Positions 9,106 through 16,358 of a stretch of DNA of 36,293 nt are shown one piece after another (the first letter of the stretch is position 1; the number at the start of each line of letters is the position of its first letter). Where the stretch lies: positions 1 to 36,293 of the forward strand of contig CAZNRY010000014.1 in the NCBI GenBank assembly GCA_964575675.1, given 5' to 3'. Source of the DNA: CAZNRY01 sp964575675 (GTDB lineage: Bacteria > Eisenbacteria > RBG-16-71-46 > CAIMUX01 > VGJL01). The translations under genes were made by a program, and so were the position numbers. The notes under the pieces were generated by a model that saw nothing but the letters and a program-made list of their open reading frames with translations, was not told the DNA's origin and did not search any database.

Positions 9106-12100
9106 CGATCTCCCTCCCGTTCGCCGAGCCCGTCCTTCGGAGACGATCGGAACGGGTTGTACATTTCATCGACCCGGCAAAGGGGCTTGAACTCGCAGAA
9201 CTCGCAGGGAGCCCTGCCCCCGATCTTGACAGGCGCGACGTCGATCCGGCCGCGCGAAAGGGCGCCCGCGTAAAGGGCAAGAGTGTCGCGCGCTTCCTGC
9301 AGAAGGGAGAGCAACTCGGAATGCGTCTTGACCGACGATCGTGAACCGCGCAGGAGATTGCGACCGCCGGTCACGCGGTCCCCCTCGTCCGTCGGAACGA
9401 GTCCGATCAGTTTCACGTCCAATGGGTTCTCCGGATCGCGGGACGCCTCGCCCGCGGGCCTCGGCAGAACGGGCGCGTAGAGCGCGCCGAAGGGTTCCAT
9501 CCCGAGAACCTCCTGCACGACGAGGAGGTAGACGGCGAGCTGAAGGTCGTGGCCGCGCTCTAGGTCCACCGGGCGGCCTTTGTTGGTCAGCGTCCCGGAC
9601 TTGTAGTCGATGACGAGCGCTTCCGTTGCGGGGCCGCTCCCGGCGGTGTCGATCCGGTCGATCCTGCCCCGCAGGAGAAGCATCCCGCCGTCCGGCAGCG
9701 TGATCTTCAGGGGGGGGGTCGCGGAGGTCCCGAACTCGCGCTCGAACTCGGACGGCCTGAATTCGGAACCGGCCAGACGAAGGGTCTCGACCTCGAGGAA
9801 GCGGCGGAGTCGCGAGCGTGTGTTGTGCCATCGAAATCGCCCACCCGGAGTTACCAAGAACGCCAGGAGACTCGGATCTTTCTCGATGCGCTTGAAAACT
9901 TCCTGGAGCCTTTGGTCGATCGCGCCGCGGTCGGGTGGGGGGACGCCTTCCTGCATGAGGATCTCGAGCGCCTTGTGCGAGAGGAGGCCGCTCTCGAGCG
10001 GGGTGACCTCGGCTTTTGGCCGCCGCGTGAGGCGGAGCATGTGGCGGGCGAAGTGCTGATACGGGCAGCGCGCGAACGACTCGAGACGGCCGACGCTCGC
10101 CGTGCGCACCCGCCCCCCGGCCGCAAACCGGACGATCTCTTCCGGCAGGCTCGGCCGGTTGTCATAGCCCCACAGTCGGCCCGCCGCATCGATAATTGCC
10201 GGGGTGGACGCCCGGAATCCCGCCGGCGGGACAACCAAGCGGTTGTACACGGTGAGGATTCGGCGGTCATCCGGCCGGGCCCGCTCCTCGTCCGGCTGGC
10301 GCCCGCGCCCCGCGATGCGGCGATCGAGACGCGAGGCGATGTAGGCCCCGACGCACGCAGCGAGTTCCTCGGCCGTCTGCGCCTCGCTCAGGTCCGCGGG
10401 ATTCTCGTCGATTCGCGGGGCGCGCTCCACGAGGCCGGGGACGGCGGCGCGGATCTCATCGAGAAACGGCGACGGGTCGAGCGAGTTGCCCTCGATGCCG
10501 GTCGTCGGCCTCGTGAGGACCAGGCGCTCCGAGGCGCGCGTCAGCGCGATGTAGAGGAAGTAGGCTTCTTCTTCTTGCCGCAGCGAATCGGGAATGCCAA
10601 GGTCAAGGCCCATCCGCCCGAGCAAGGCGCGCTCCCGATCGTTGAAGTAGCGATCGGAAACGACCGCGCGCGGAAAGTCGGCCGCGGAAAGACCGCCCAC
10701 GATCGCGCGGCGAACCTCTCCCAACCGCGAACGCTGCACCTCGGCGAGAATCACGGCATCGGGCCGGGTCGGGGTGCGGCCGAGCTTGAGAGATCCCAAG
10801 CCCGCGATCATGAGGTGCGCGAAGTTGTCGAGCGTGAGGATCTCTTCCTCCGCTTCGCCCGCGATAGAATCGCAGACGTGGTCGATCGCCTCGATCTCGC
10901 GCTCGCCGTCGGGTCCCGCCGCATGATCTCCGAGGCGGGCCTGCTGCATCCAATCGCGGAACGCCGCCACCGCCTCCCTGCCGGTCGAGCTGCCGGCAGC
11001 GAGCCGCGCCTCAAGGGATTTCAGCGGCTCGAGGTGAGCGGCCCGGATCCGGTTGGCGATCGAAGTGCGGACGGCCTCGATTCGATCGGCGATCTCGTCG
11101 CCCGCGCGGTCCGCCGGAAGCCCGGGATCCGGCGCTTCCTCCTCGATGGCCGCTTCCGAGGGCTTCTCACCTTCCCCTCCGCCCCGCGCGTAGCGCGTGC
11201 GGGGCGGACGGCGCAGGGGAACCCACGGGATTCCCGTCCATCCTTCGTAGTCGTACCCGGCCTCGAGGGAGAGGTTCTCCACGAGATCGATCTCGCCTCC
11301 CCGGCACCCGAGGCAGGGCGATCGGAGAAACGAGACGACAGCCTCGCGCTGCCAACCCGTGCGAAGCACCTCGAGGCAATCGAGAATCGTCCGGACGATC
11401 GGCCGCGAGGAGATGTCCCAATGGCGGTCGACGAAAACGGGGACGCGATATCGGCCGAACGTCTCTTCCACCAGCGGACGATAGGTCTCGAGATCCCGCA
11501 CGATGATTGCGACCTCTCCGGGCCGCACAGGCTCCTTGTCGAGGCGGATCCATTGGTCGACACGGCGTGCCCAAAGCTCGACCTCATGGGCGGGATCGCG
11601 GGCCGCGAGGAGCTCGATCTGCGAAGGGGGTCCGCTCCCGGCGACCGGGTGGCGGCTCAGGACACCCGACTCGAGCCGGGCGATCTCGGGGGAGCAAAAA
11701 CGTGGCGGCGGCTGCTCGATCGAGTCGATCCTCGTGTGGAAGCCCGCCGCGTGGATCCGCGCGCGGACTTCCGCGAAGGTGCGCAATGACGCGAGAAACA
11801 CGGGCCGGCCCGCGCGCGCGGCGACTCCATTCGGCCACTCCGTTATCCGGCACTGCGGCGGGGGCGGGGCGACTTCGTTCGCGAGACTCGCGAGCCGCGG
11901 GTCCATGCAGAGCGCAATCGTCAGGCGCGCGCCCGCCTGCGCCATGGCGGCGAGTATCTCCGTCTCGAGTCGGGTGAAGCTGAGGAAACCGTCAACAAGG
12001 ACGGGCAGATCGCAGAACTCGGCCGCGCGCGCGAGGATCATCGCTGGCGTGTCGAGCAGGAGGAAATCCGGATCCCGAAGGCCGCGCGCTCGGAGCGCTC

Positions 12101-12635
12101 CAGCATAGGCGCGGCGAAGAGCGGCCACTGTCGCGAGCTTCCCGCGCAGATCGCCCGGAATGTCGGGGCTATCCACAAGCGCGTCGATGAGGGCGGATCC
12201 GCCGGGGCCGGCATGATCGCGAATCTCGCGGAGGACGCTCACCAGACTCTCGAGGAAACCGGGTCGGTCCGCCACGGCCGCGAACGGCCGCTGCAGGGGG
12301 GGATCGAGTCGCGCGAAGAGGGCGCGAAGTAGGATCCGCCTGCCGGAGCGGTCGAGCGTGCGCGCCCGCGACGGAGCCCCAGGCTCTTCCATGAGGAAGC
12401 CCAACCGGCGAAACGAGACGACGCGCACGTGGCGCACCGCTTCGGGCCCCGGCGGCTCGAGGATCTGGCGGTCGGCGATGTACGTCGACTGCTCGGGGAC
12501 CAGGTAGAGGGCCGGTTTGCCCTCCGCCTCGCGCGCCCGCAACGCATCGATGCAGCGCCGCGTCTTGCCCGATCCCGCAACGCCGAGCAGGAAAACGACC
12601 TCCCGCCCGCGCTTCGGCCCCTCCGTCACGGCCAT
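9102..12635 (-). CDS. addB: ATP-dependent helicase/nuclease subunit B (AddB/RexB)
   Basis: Partner of AddA in recombinational repair, 1177 aa. It has an N-terminal Walker A (LLGVAGSGKT, about residues 16-25), an inactivated-helicase-like middle and a C-terminal PD-(D/E)XK nuclease with GRIDRID and VIDYKSG. Four cysteines fit the AddB iron-sulfur staple: one in SFARCPYQHF (about residue 857) and three in CEFCEFKPLC near the C-terminus. A B-family complex with two nucleases is therefore likely. It is first in the addB-addA-Nudix operon. The start at 12635 has only a weak upstream ribosome-binding sequence. An ATGACC, 17 nt, GATAAA pair (12648-12676) would give a nearly leaderless mRNA and is only suggestive. 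Confidence 0.9.
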   Translation of the reverse strand: MAVTEGPKRGREVVFLLGVAGSGKTRRCIDALRAREAEGKPALYLVPEQSTYIADRQILEPPGPEAVRHVRVVSFRRLGFLMEEPGAPSRARTLDRSGRRILLRALFARLDPPLQRPFAAVADRPGFLESLVSVLREIRDHAGPGGSALIDALVDSPDIPGDLRGKLATVAALRRAYAGALRARGLRDPDFLLLDTPAMILARAAEFCDLPVLVDGFLSFTRLETEILAAMAQAGARLTIALCMDPRLASLANEVAPPPPQCRITEWPNGVAARAGRPVFLASLRTFAEVRARIHAAGFHTRIDSIEQPPPRFCSPEIARLESGVLSRHPVAGSGPPSQIELLAARDPAHEVELWARRVDQWIRLDKEPVRPGEVAIIVRDLETYRPLVEETFGRYRVPVFVDRHWDISSRPIVRTILDCLEVLRTGWQREAVVSFLRSPCLGCRGGEIDLVENLSLEAGYDYEGWTGIPWVPLRRPPRTRYARGGGEGEKPSEAAIEEEAPDPGLPADRAGDEIADRIEAVRTSIANRIRAAHLEPLKSLEARLAAGSSTGREAVAAFRDWMQQARLGDHAAGPDGEREIEAIDHVCDSIAGEAEEEILTLDNFAHLMIAGLGSLKLGRTPTRPDAVILAEVQRSRLGEVRRAIVGGLSAADFPRAVVSDRYFNDRERALLGRMGLDLGIPDSLRQEEEAYFLYIALTRASERLVLTRPTTGIEGNSLDPSPFLDEIRAAVPGLVERAPRIDENPADLSEAQTAEELAACVGAYIASRLDRRIAGRGRQPDEERARPDDRRILTVYNRLVVPPAGFRASTPAIIDAAGRLWGYDNRPSLPEEIVRFAAGGRVRTASVGRLESFARCPYQHFARHMLRLTRRPKAEVTPLESGLLSHKALEILMQEGVPPPDRGAIDQRLQEVFKRIEKDPSLLAFLVTPGGRFRWHNTRSRLRRFLEVETLRLAGSEFRPSEFEREFGTSATPPLKITLPDGGMLLLRGRIDRIDTAGSGPATEALVIDYKSGTLTNKGRPVDLERGHDLQLAVYLLVVQEVLGMEPFGALYAPVLPRPAGEASRDPENPLDVKLIGLVPTDEGDRVTGGRNLLRGSRSSVKTHSELLSLLQEARDTLALYAGALSRGRIDVAPVKIGGRAPCEFCEFKPLCRVDEMYNPFRSSPKDGLGEREGDR

Positions 12636-12700
12636 AGGGGATGAACCTTTATCACGCCGAGGAGTCTACCGGTCATCCGGTTGCGAAGGAAGCGCACAGC

Positions 12701-12729
12701 TTGACCTTTGTGTCCGCCGGGGCGACGAT
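12701..12729 (+). promoter_or_regulatory. Candidate promoter for ferredoxin-NADP reductase gene
   Basis: TTGACC (12701-12706), a 17-nt spacer and GACGAT (12724-12729) lie 32 bp before the ATG at 12762. The -35 box matches 5/6 and the -10 box only about 3/6. It is supported because other promoters in this window also use TTGAC(C/G) with 17-nt spacing. Confidence 0.4.
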
Positions 12730-12761
12730 TCCGGGATCGGTGCATCCGCGGGAGGAAGAGC

Positions 12762-13571
12762 ATGCCGGCCGATTCCTATAACGCGACCCTGACGAAGCGC
12801 CTCGAGATCGCCCCGGGGCTGATCATCTTGCGCGTGGCCGCCGACGATCCGCTCTTTCGCTTCGAGGCGGGGCAATACACCGTCCTCGGACTGGAGAGAA
12901 AAGAGCCGAGGATCGTGGGGGAGGATGAAGCCGACGCACCGGGCGATCCGCGCCGTCTGATCAAGAGGGCCTACTCGATCGCCTCGTCGAGCCGCGCCAG
13001 CGAGTATGCGGAGTTCTACGTCACCCTCGTCTCCAGCGGGGAGCTCACGCCGCGTCTCTTCGTGTTGGGCGAGGGGGGACGACTCTTCATGGGACCGAAA
13101 GCCACGGGTGTGTTCACCCTGGCAAGAGTCCCCGAGGGGCGCCACGTTTTCCTGGTCGCGACCGGGACCGGTCTCGCCCCATACGTGAGCATGCTCAGGT
13201 CCGAGCTCGTGTACGGCGGGGACCGGCGCTTCCTCGTTCTTCACGGGGCGCGGTACTCATGGGACCTGTGGTACAGAACGGAGCCCAGCGTCCTGGCGGG
13301 GCAGTGCGCGAATCTGACCTATCTGCCCGTCGTCTCCCGCGCCCGCGACGACTCGACCTGGAGCGGCCTCACCGGCCATTTACAAGATGTCCTATTCTCG
13401 GGCATCGTCGAGGAGCGGTCGGGGATTCGCCTGAGCCCCGACGGGGTTCATGTCTTCCTCTGCGGGAACCCGGCGATGATCACGGCCGCGAAAGAGGGGC
13501 TCGTTGCGCGCGGCTTCACGCCCGACAAGGCGCGCGCGATCGGAAACATCCACACCGAGGAGTACTGGTAA
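12762..13571 (+). CDS. fpr: Ferredoxin--NADP+ reductase (Fpr type)
   Basis: FAD enzyme that exchanges electrons between NADPH and ferredoxin or flavodoxin; 269 aa, cytoplasmic. The FAD-binding motif KRAYSIAS (about residues 68-75) and the NADP-domain motif FLVATGTGLAPYVSML (about 130-145) are both present. The chain ends in ...HTEEYW, the terminal aromatic residue expected to stack on FAD in bacterial Fpr. The ATG at 12762 was preferred over an upstream in-frame ATG because GGAGGAAG lies just before it and the homologous sequence begins there. It is followed 63 bp later by the SAM-hydrolase gene on the same strand. Confidence 0.9.
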   Translation: MPADSYNATLTKRLEIAPGLIILRVAADDPLFRFEAGQYTVLGLERKEPRIVGEDEADAPGDPRRLIKRAYSIASSSRASEYAEFYVTLVSSGELTPRLFVLGEGGRLFMGPKATGVFTLARVPEGRHVFLVATGTGLAPYVSMLRSELVYGGDRRFLVLHGARYSWDLWYRTEPSVLAGQCANLTYLPVVSRARDDSTWSGLTGHLQDVLFSGIVEERSGIRLSPDGVHVFLCGNPAMITAAKEGLVARGFTPDKARAIGNIHTEEYW

Positions 13572-13634
13572 CCGCCGGCCCCACGAATCGCTGGTGGAGC
13601 ATTTTGCTCGCGATCAACTGCCCGGGAGGCGCCG

Positions 13635-14540
13635 ATGAATCTCTGGACGAAGACCCTCCTCGTTTCCATTGTCGCGGGGGCGCACGGCGTGGCCGGGGCC
13701 CAGGACGATCCGCAGGCGACGACCTGGCGGCCCGTGAACGGAAACGTCGCCCTCCTCACGGACTACGGTGAACAAGACTTCTACGTCGGCGCCCTGAAGG
13801 GGGCGATCCTCTCTGCGTGCCCGTCGGCGCGAATCATCGATCTTTCCCACGATGTCCCAGCTTACGACATTCGCCTTGCCGCCTTCGAGCTGTGGGACAT
13901 CTCGCGCGAGTTCCCAGACGGGACGGTATTTGTCGCGATCGTCGATCCCGGCGTCGGGACCACGCGGCGTCCGGTGATTTTGCAGACGGCGAGAGGGAAT
14001 TGGTTCGTCGGTCCCGACAACGGGATCTTCACGATCGTCGATCAGGAGATGGGGCCAAGCGTCTATAGGCAGATAACGAACCGCGAGTGGATGCGCCCCG
14101 GGGCCATCTCGACGACGTTCCACGGTCGCGACATCTTCGGCCCCGCAGCGGGAGATCTCGCCTGCGGCGATCCGTTCGCCGACGCGGGACCTGTCGTGAT
14201 GGATCCGGTGCGCCTGAAGCTGTCGCCCGCTCATTGGGAAGGAAGCGACCTGGTGGGCGAGGTCCTATTTGCGGACCGTTACGGAAATCTACAAACGAAC
14301 ATCACCCGCGCAGCCTTCGACTCGTTGGACGTCCCTCCCGGCGGCATGGTCGAGGTCGAGATCGGAGGGAAGGTCGAGGACGCGCCCGTGGTCCGTGCCT
14401 ACGGGGAAGTTCCGATCGGCTCGCTCTTGCTTCTCGTGGCGTCGACCGATCGGATCGAGATCGCGATGAACCAAGCGAACGCCGCGGCGCACTTCGCGGC
14501 GGGGCCCGGCGCGCCGGTCCGGCTGCGGCCGAATCCCTGA
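13635..14540 (+). CDS. Exported SAM hydrolase / SAM hydroxide adenosyltransferase (DUF62)
   Basis: The DUF62 family splits S-adenosylmethionine to adenosine and methionine by activating water; fluorinases and chlorinases are relatives. The 301-aa protein shows the family blocks TDYGEQDFYVGALKG (about 42-56), VDPGVGTTRR (103-112), GPDNGIF (126-132), FHGRDIFGPAAG (162-173) and YGNLQTNI (216-223). The Asp104-Arg111-His163 triad proposed for the hydroxide-forming members appears to be retained. Unusually, residues 1-22 (MNLWTKTLLVSIVAGAHGVAGA) look like a Sec signal peptide with an AGA-Q type cleavage site, which would place the enzyme outside the cytoplasm. GGGAGG lies 6 nt before the ATG. The halogenase alternative is unlikely because the short form without the halogenase insertion seems present, but this needs alignment. 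Confidence 0.85.
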   Translation: MNLWTKTLLVSIVAGAHGVAGAQDDPQATTWRPVNGNVALLTDYGEQDFYVGALKGAILSACPSARIIDLSHDVPAYDIRLAAFELWDISREFPDGTVFVAIVDPGVGTTRRPVILQTARGNWFVGPDNGIFTIVDQEMGPSVYRQITNREWMRPGAISTTFHGRDIFGPAAGDLACGDPFADAGPVVMDPVRLKLSPAHWEGSDLVGEVLFADRYGNLQTNITRAAFDSLDVPPGGMVEVEIGGKVEDAPVVRAYGEVPIGSLLLLVASTDRIEIAMNQANAAAHFAAGPGAPVRLRPNP

Positions 14541-14573
14541 GGATCCGACCGCGCGGCGGCCCGACTGTCTCTG

Positions 14574-14754
14574 GCCCGCATTTCTCACCAGCATTCTGCT
14601 GCAACGGCGCTTAGGGCCGCACCTGCTGCGCCGCGCTCGCTCGGCCTCCTCGGCATACTGCACCGAGTATGCCTGCGTCGTCCTCGCATCGCGCGACTTG
14701 CATCTCCGGCCCTCTGACGCCGTTTCGCGACGAACCGTGGTGAGAAATGCGGGC
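14574..14754. repeat. 181-bp concentric nested palindrome (MITE- or terminator-like element)
   Basis: The ends are a perfect 17-bp inverted repeat: GCCCGCATTTCTCACCA at 14574-14590 and its complement at 14738-14754. Inside are further concentric arms: AACGGCG/CGCCGTT (14603-14609 with 14718-14724), GGGCCG/CGGCCC (14614-14619 with 14707-14712) and a terminal GGCATACT/AGTATGCC hairpin with a 6-nt loop (14652-14659 with 14666-14673). All four pairs share a centre near 14663, so the strand can fold into one long interrupted hairpin. It fills the convergent gap between the SAM-hydrolase and SPFH genes. Its right end overlaps one base of the SPFH stop codon. No ORF, transposase or target-site duplication was seen, and no second copy in the window. 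Confidence 0.85.
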
Positions 14755-15695
14755 TAGCTCGACGGCGTCGGAGGGCCGCCATGGTGATGCGACGATGACG
14801 GCGTGCTCTGCGCCTTCCGCATCGGCACCATCAAGGGCGAGGTCTGCGAGTCCAGACCGAGGACGGTCACCAGGTCGGCGTTGCCCGGAATGACGAACTT
14901 GACATTCTGCCCGAGCGTCGCCTGCAGCACGTCGAGCTGCTTCGAGAGGGCCGCGCGGTCGTGGAAAAACTTCTCCGCCGCGGTCGCGACCATCTCGACC
15001 GCCTTTGCCTCGGCTTCCGCCCGCGTGACGCGGGCCTGGGCGTCCCCTTCGGCGCGCAGGATCTCGCCGATCTTGAACCCCTCGGCCTTGAGGATCTCGG
15101 CCTGCCTCATTCCCTCCGACTCGAGGATCAGGGCCCGCTTGTCGCGCTCGGCCTTCATCTGGCGGCTCATCGCCTCGGTGATGTCGACCGGCGGATCGAT
15201 CTTCTGGACCTCGACGCGCGTGACCTTCACGCCCCACGTGTTGGTCGCCTCATCGAGGACGACGCGAAGATTTGAGTTGATCATGTCGCGGGCGACGAGC
15301 GTCTCGTCGAGGGTCTTGTCGCCGATCAGGTTTCTTAGATTTGTCTGGGCGAGGGTCGTCGCCGCGAGACCGAAGTTCTGCACCTCGAACTTGGCGCGCA
15401 TGGGATCGACCACCCGGTAGTAGATGACCGCATCGACGATCACGGTCACGTTGTCCCGGGTGATCACTTTCTGCGGCTCGACATTGATCACCTGCTCGCG
15501 CATGTCGACCTTGATCATCTCGTCGACCAGCGGGGTCAGGAAGGTCAGCCCCGAATCGGCCGTCGCATGGTACTTGCCGAGCCGGAGGATCAGTCCCTTC
15601 TCGTATTGGGCGACGATCTTCGCGCTGCGGGCGAGGATGATGAGGAGAATGAACGCGAGGAAAGCGATCAGGACGATCGAACTGCTACTGCTCAT
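14754..15695 (-). CDS. SPFH/band-7 (stomatin-like) membrane protein
   Basis: Membrane-organising scaffold of the stomatin/QmcA group, 313 aa. Residues about 6-26 form one transmembrane anchor. They are followed by the band-7 domain (YEKGLILRLGKYHATADSGL, then DMREQVINVEPQ and VIYYRVVDP). After it comes a long Ala/Glu-rich coiled coil (about 195-260) containing repeated AE(G/A/R) units, and a short Ser/His/Pro-rich tail. The start at 15695 was chosen because GGAGGAG lies 7-8 nt upstream and the ATG overlaps the NfeD stop (ATGA). The longer frame would add 45 Arg/Gly-rich residues without homology. NfeD-SPFH pairing is a well-known conserved operon, and the two proteins are thought to work together at the membrane. 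Confidence 0.92.
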   Translation of the reverse strand: MSSSSSIVLIAFLAFILLIILARSAKIVAQYEKGLILRLGKYHATADSGLTFLTPLVDEMIKVDMREQVINVEPQKVITRDNVTVIVDAVIYYRVVDPMRAKFEVQNFGLAATTLAQTNLRNLIGDKTLDETLVARDMINSNLRVVLDEATNTWGVKVTRVEVQKIDPPVDITEAMSRQMKAERDKRALILESEGMRQAEILKAEGFKIGEILRAEGDAQARVTRAEAEAKAVEMVATAAEKFFHDRAALSKQLDVLQATLGQNVKFVIPGNADLVTVLGLDSQTSPLMVPMRKAQSTPSSSHHHGGPPTPSS

Positions 15696-16171
15696 CGATT
15701 GACTCCTCCGGAAGGAGCATCCCCTTCCGCCGGGACCACGAATGCGGTCACGCCGTCGATTCTCGAGACGACGACCTTGCGCCCCGCCTCGATCGGGCCG
15801 CCGCGGTCGTCCACGCTGAGGGCCCGCCACTCTTCGCCTTCCGACCTGATCCGGCCCGCTCGATCGCCCGTGATGGTCTCGCTCACGAGTGCGGTCCTCC
15901 CGATCAACGCGTCCGTGTTCGAGGGAAGGGACGGTCTCTTCAGACGATTCCGTATCCTCTTACGCCCAACGAAGACATAGAGGAGCGAGAGGATCCCGGC
16001 GGAGGCTAGTCCGACGACTCCATTGCCCGTGAAGAGGCCGAGAACCCCTCCCAGGAGGATTGCCGAGCCGAGGAGCAGGAAATCGAAGCCGCTGATCGCC
16101 CCGAGGAGGACCTCGAGCAGCACGAGCACCGCGCCGACAATGATCAAGACCCAGTTGATTGGATTGCTCAT
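15692..16171 (-). CDS. NfeD family membrane protein (short form)
   Basis: A 159-aa partner of the SPFH protein. It has three hydrophobic segments (about residues 8-28, 30-48 and 52-70), then a C-terminal OB-fold domain that starts near LIGRTALVSE and ends with VSRIDGVTAFVVP. The N-terminal ClpP-like protease domain of long NfeD is absent. GGGAGGT precedes the ATG at 16171. The stop overlaps the SPFH start by 4 bp, so the pair should be translated together. Confidence 0.9.
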   Translation of the reverse strand: MSNPINWVLIIVGAVLVLLEVLLGAISGFDFLLLGSAILLGGVLGLFTGNGVVGLASAGILSLLYVFVGRKRIRNRLKRPSLPSNTDALIGRTALVSETITGDRAGRIRSEGEEWRALSVDDRGGPIEAGRKVVVSRIDGVTAFVVPAEGDAPSGGVNR

Positions 16172-16212
16172 CGGTACCTCCCTCGCAACCGGACCGATTC
16201 CACGACGGGGTT

Positions 16213-16241
16213 ACCCTAGCGCCCGTTCCCGGGGCGGTCAA
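16213..16241 (-). promoter_or_regulatory. Promoter of the nfeD-SPFH operon
   Basis: Reading the minus strand, TTGACC (16236-16241), a 17-nt spacer and TAGGGT (16213-16218) are followed about 42 bp later by the nfeD ATG. The -35 box matches 5/6. The -10 box keeps the conserved first TA and last T. The remaining ~140 bp of the gap up to the next gene end held nothing recognisable. Confidence 0.55.
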
Positions 16242-16358
16242 GGCGTGGGATTGGACGGGTCGGGGCGCACTTGGGAATGACTGGCGGCATGAGCCCGTGC
16301 GCACCGCGGGATGCGCGGGGCGAGCACGACACCGGCTCTCAGATAGGATCGAATTTGT

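Noticed and set aside
6781..11789. Very long open frames on the plus strand opposite addA and addB
   Set aside because: They are antisense to well-supported genes, Arg/Gly/Pro-rich, lack domain motifs and arise from high GC and few stop codons.
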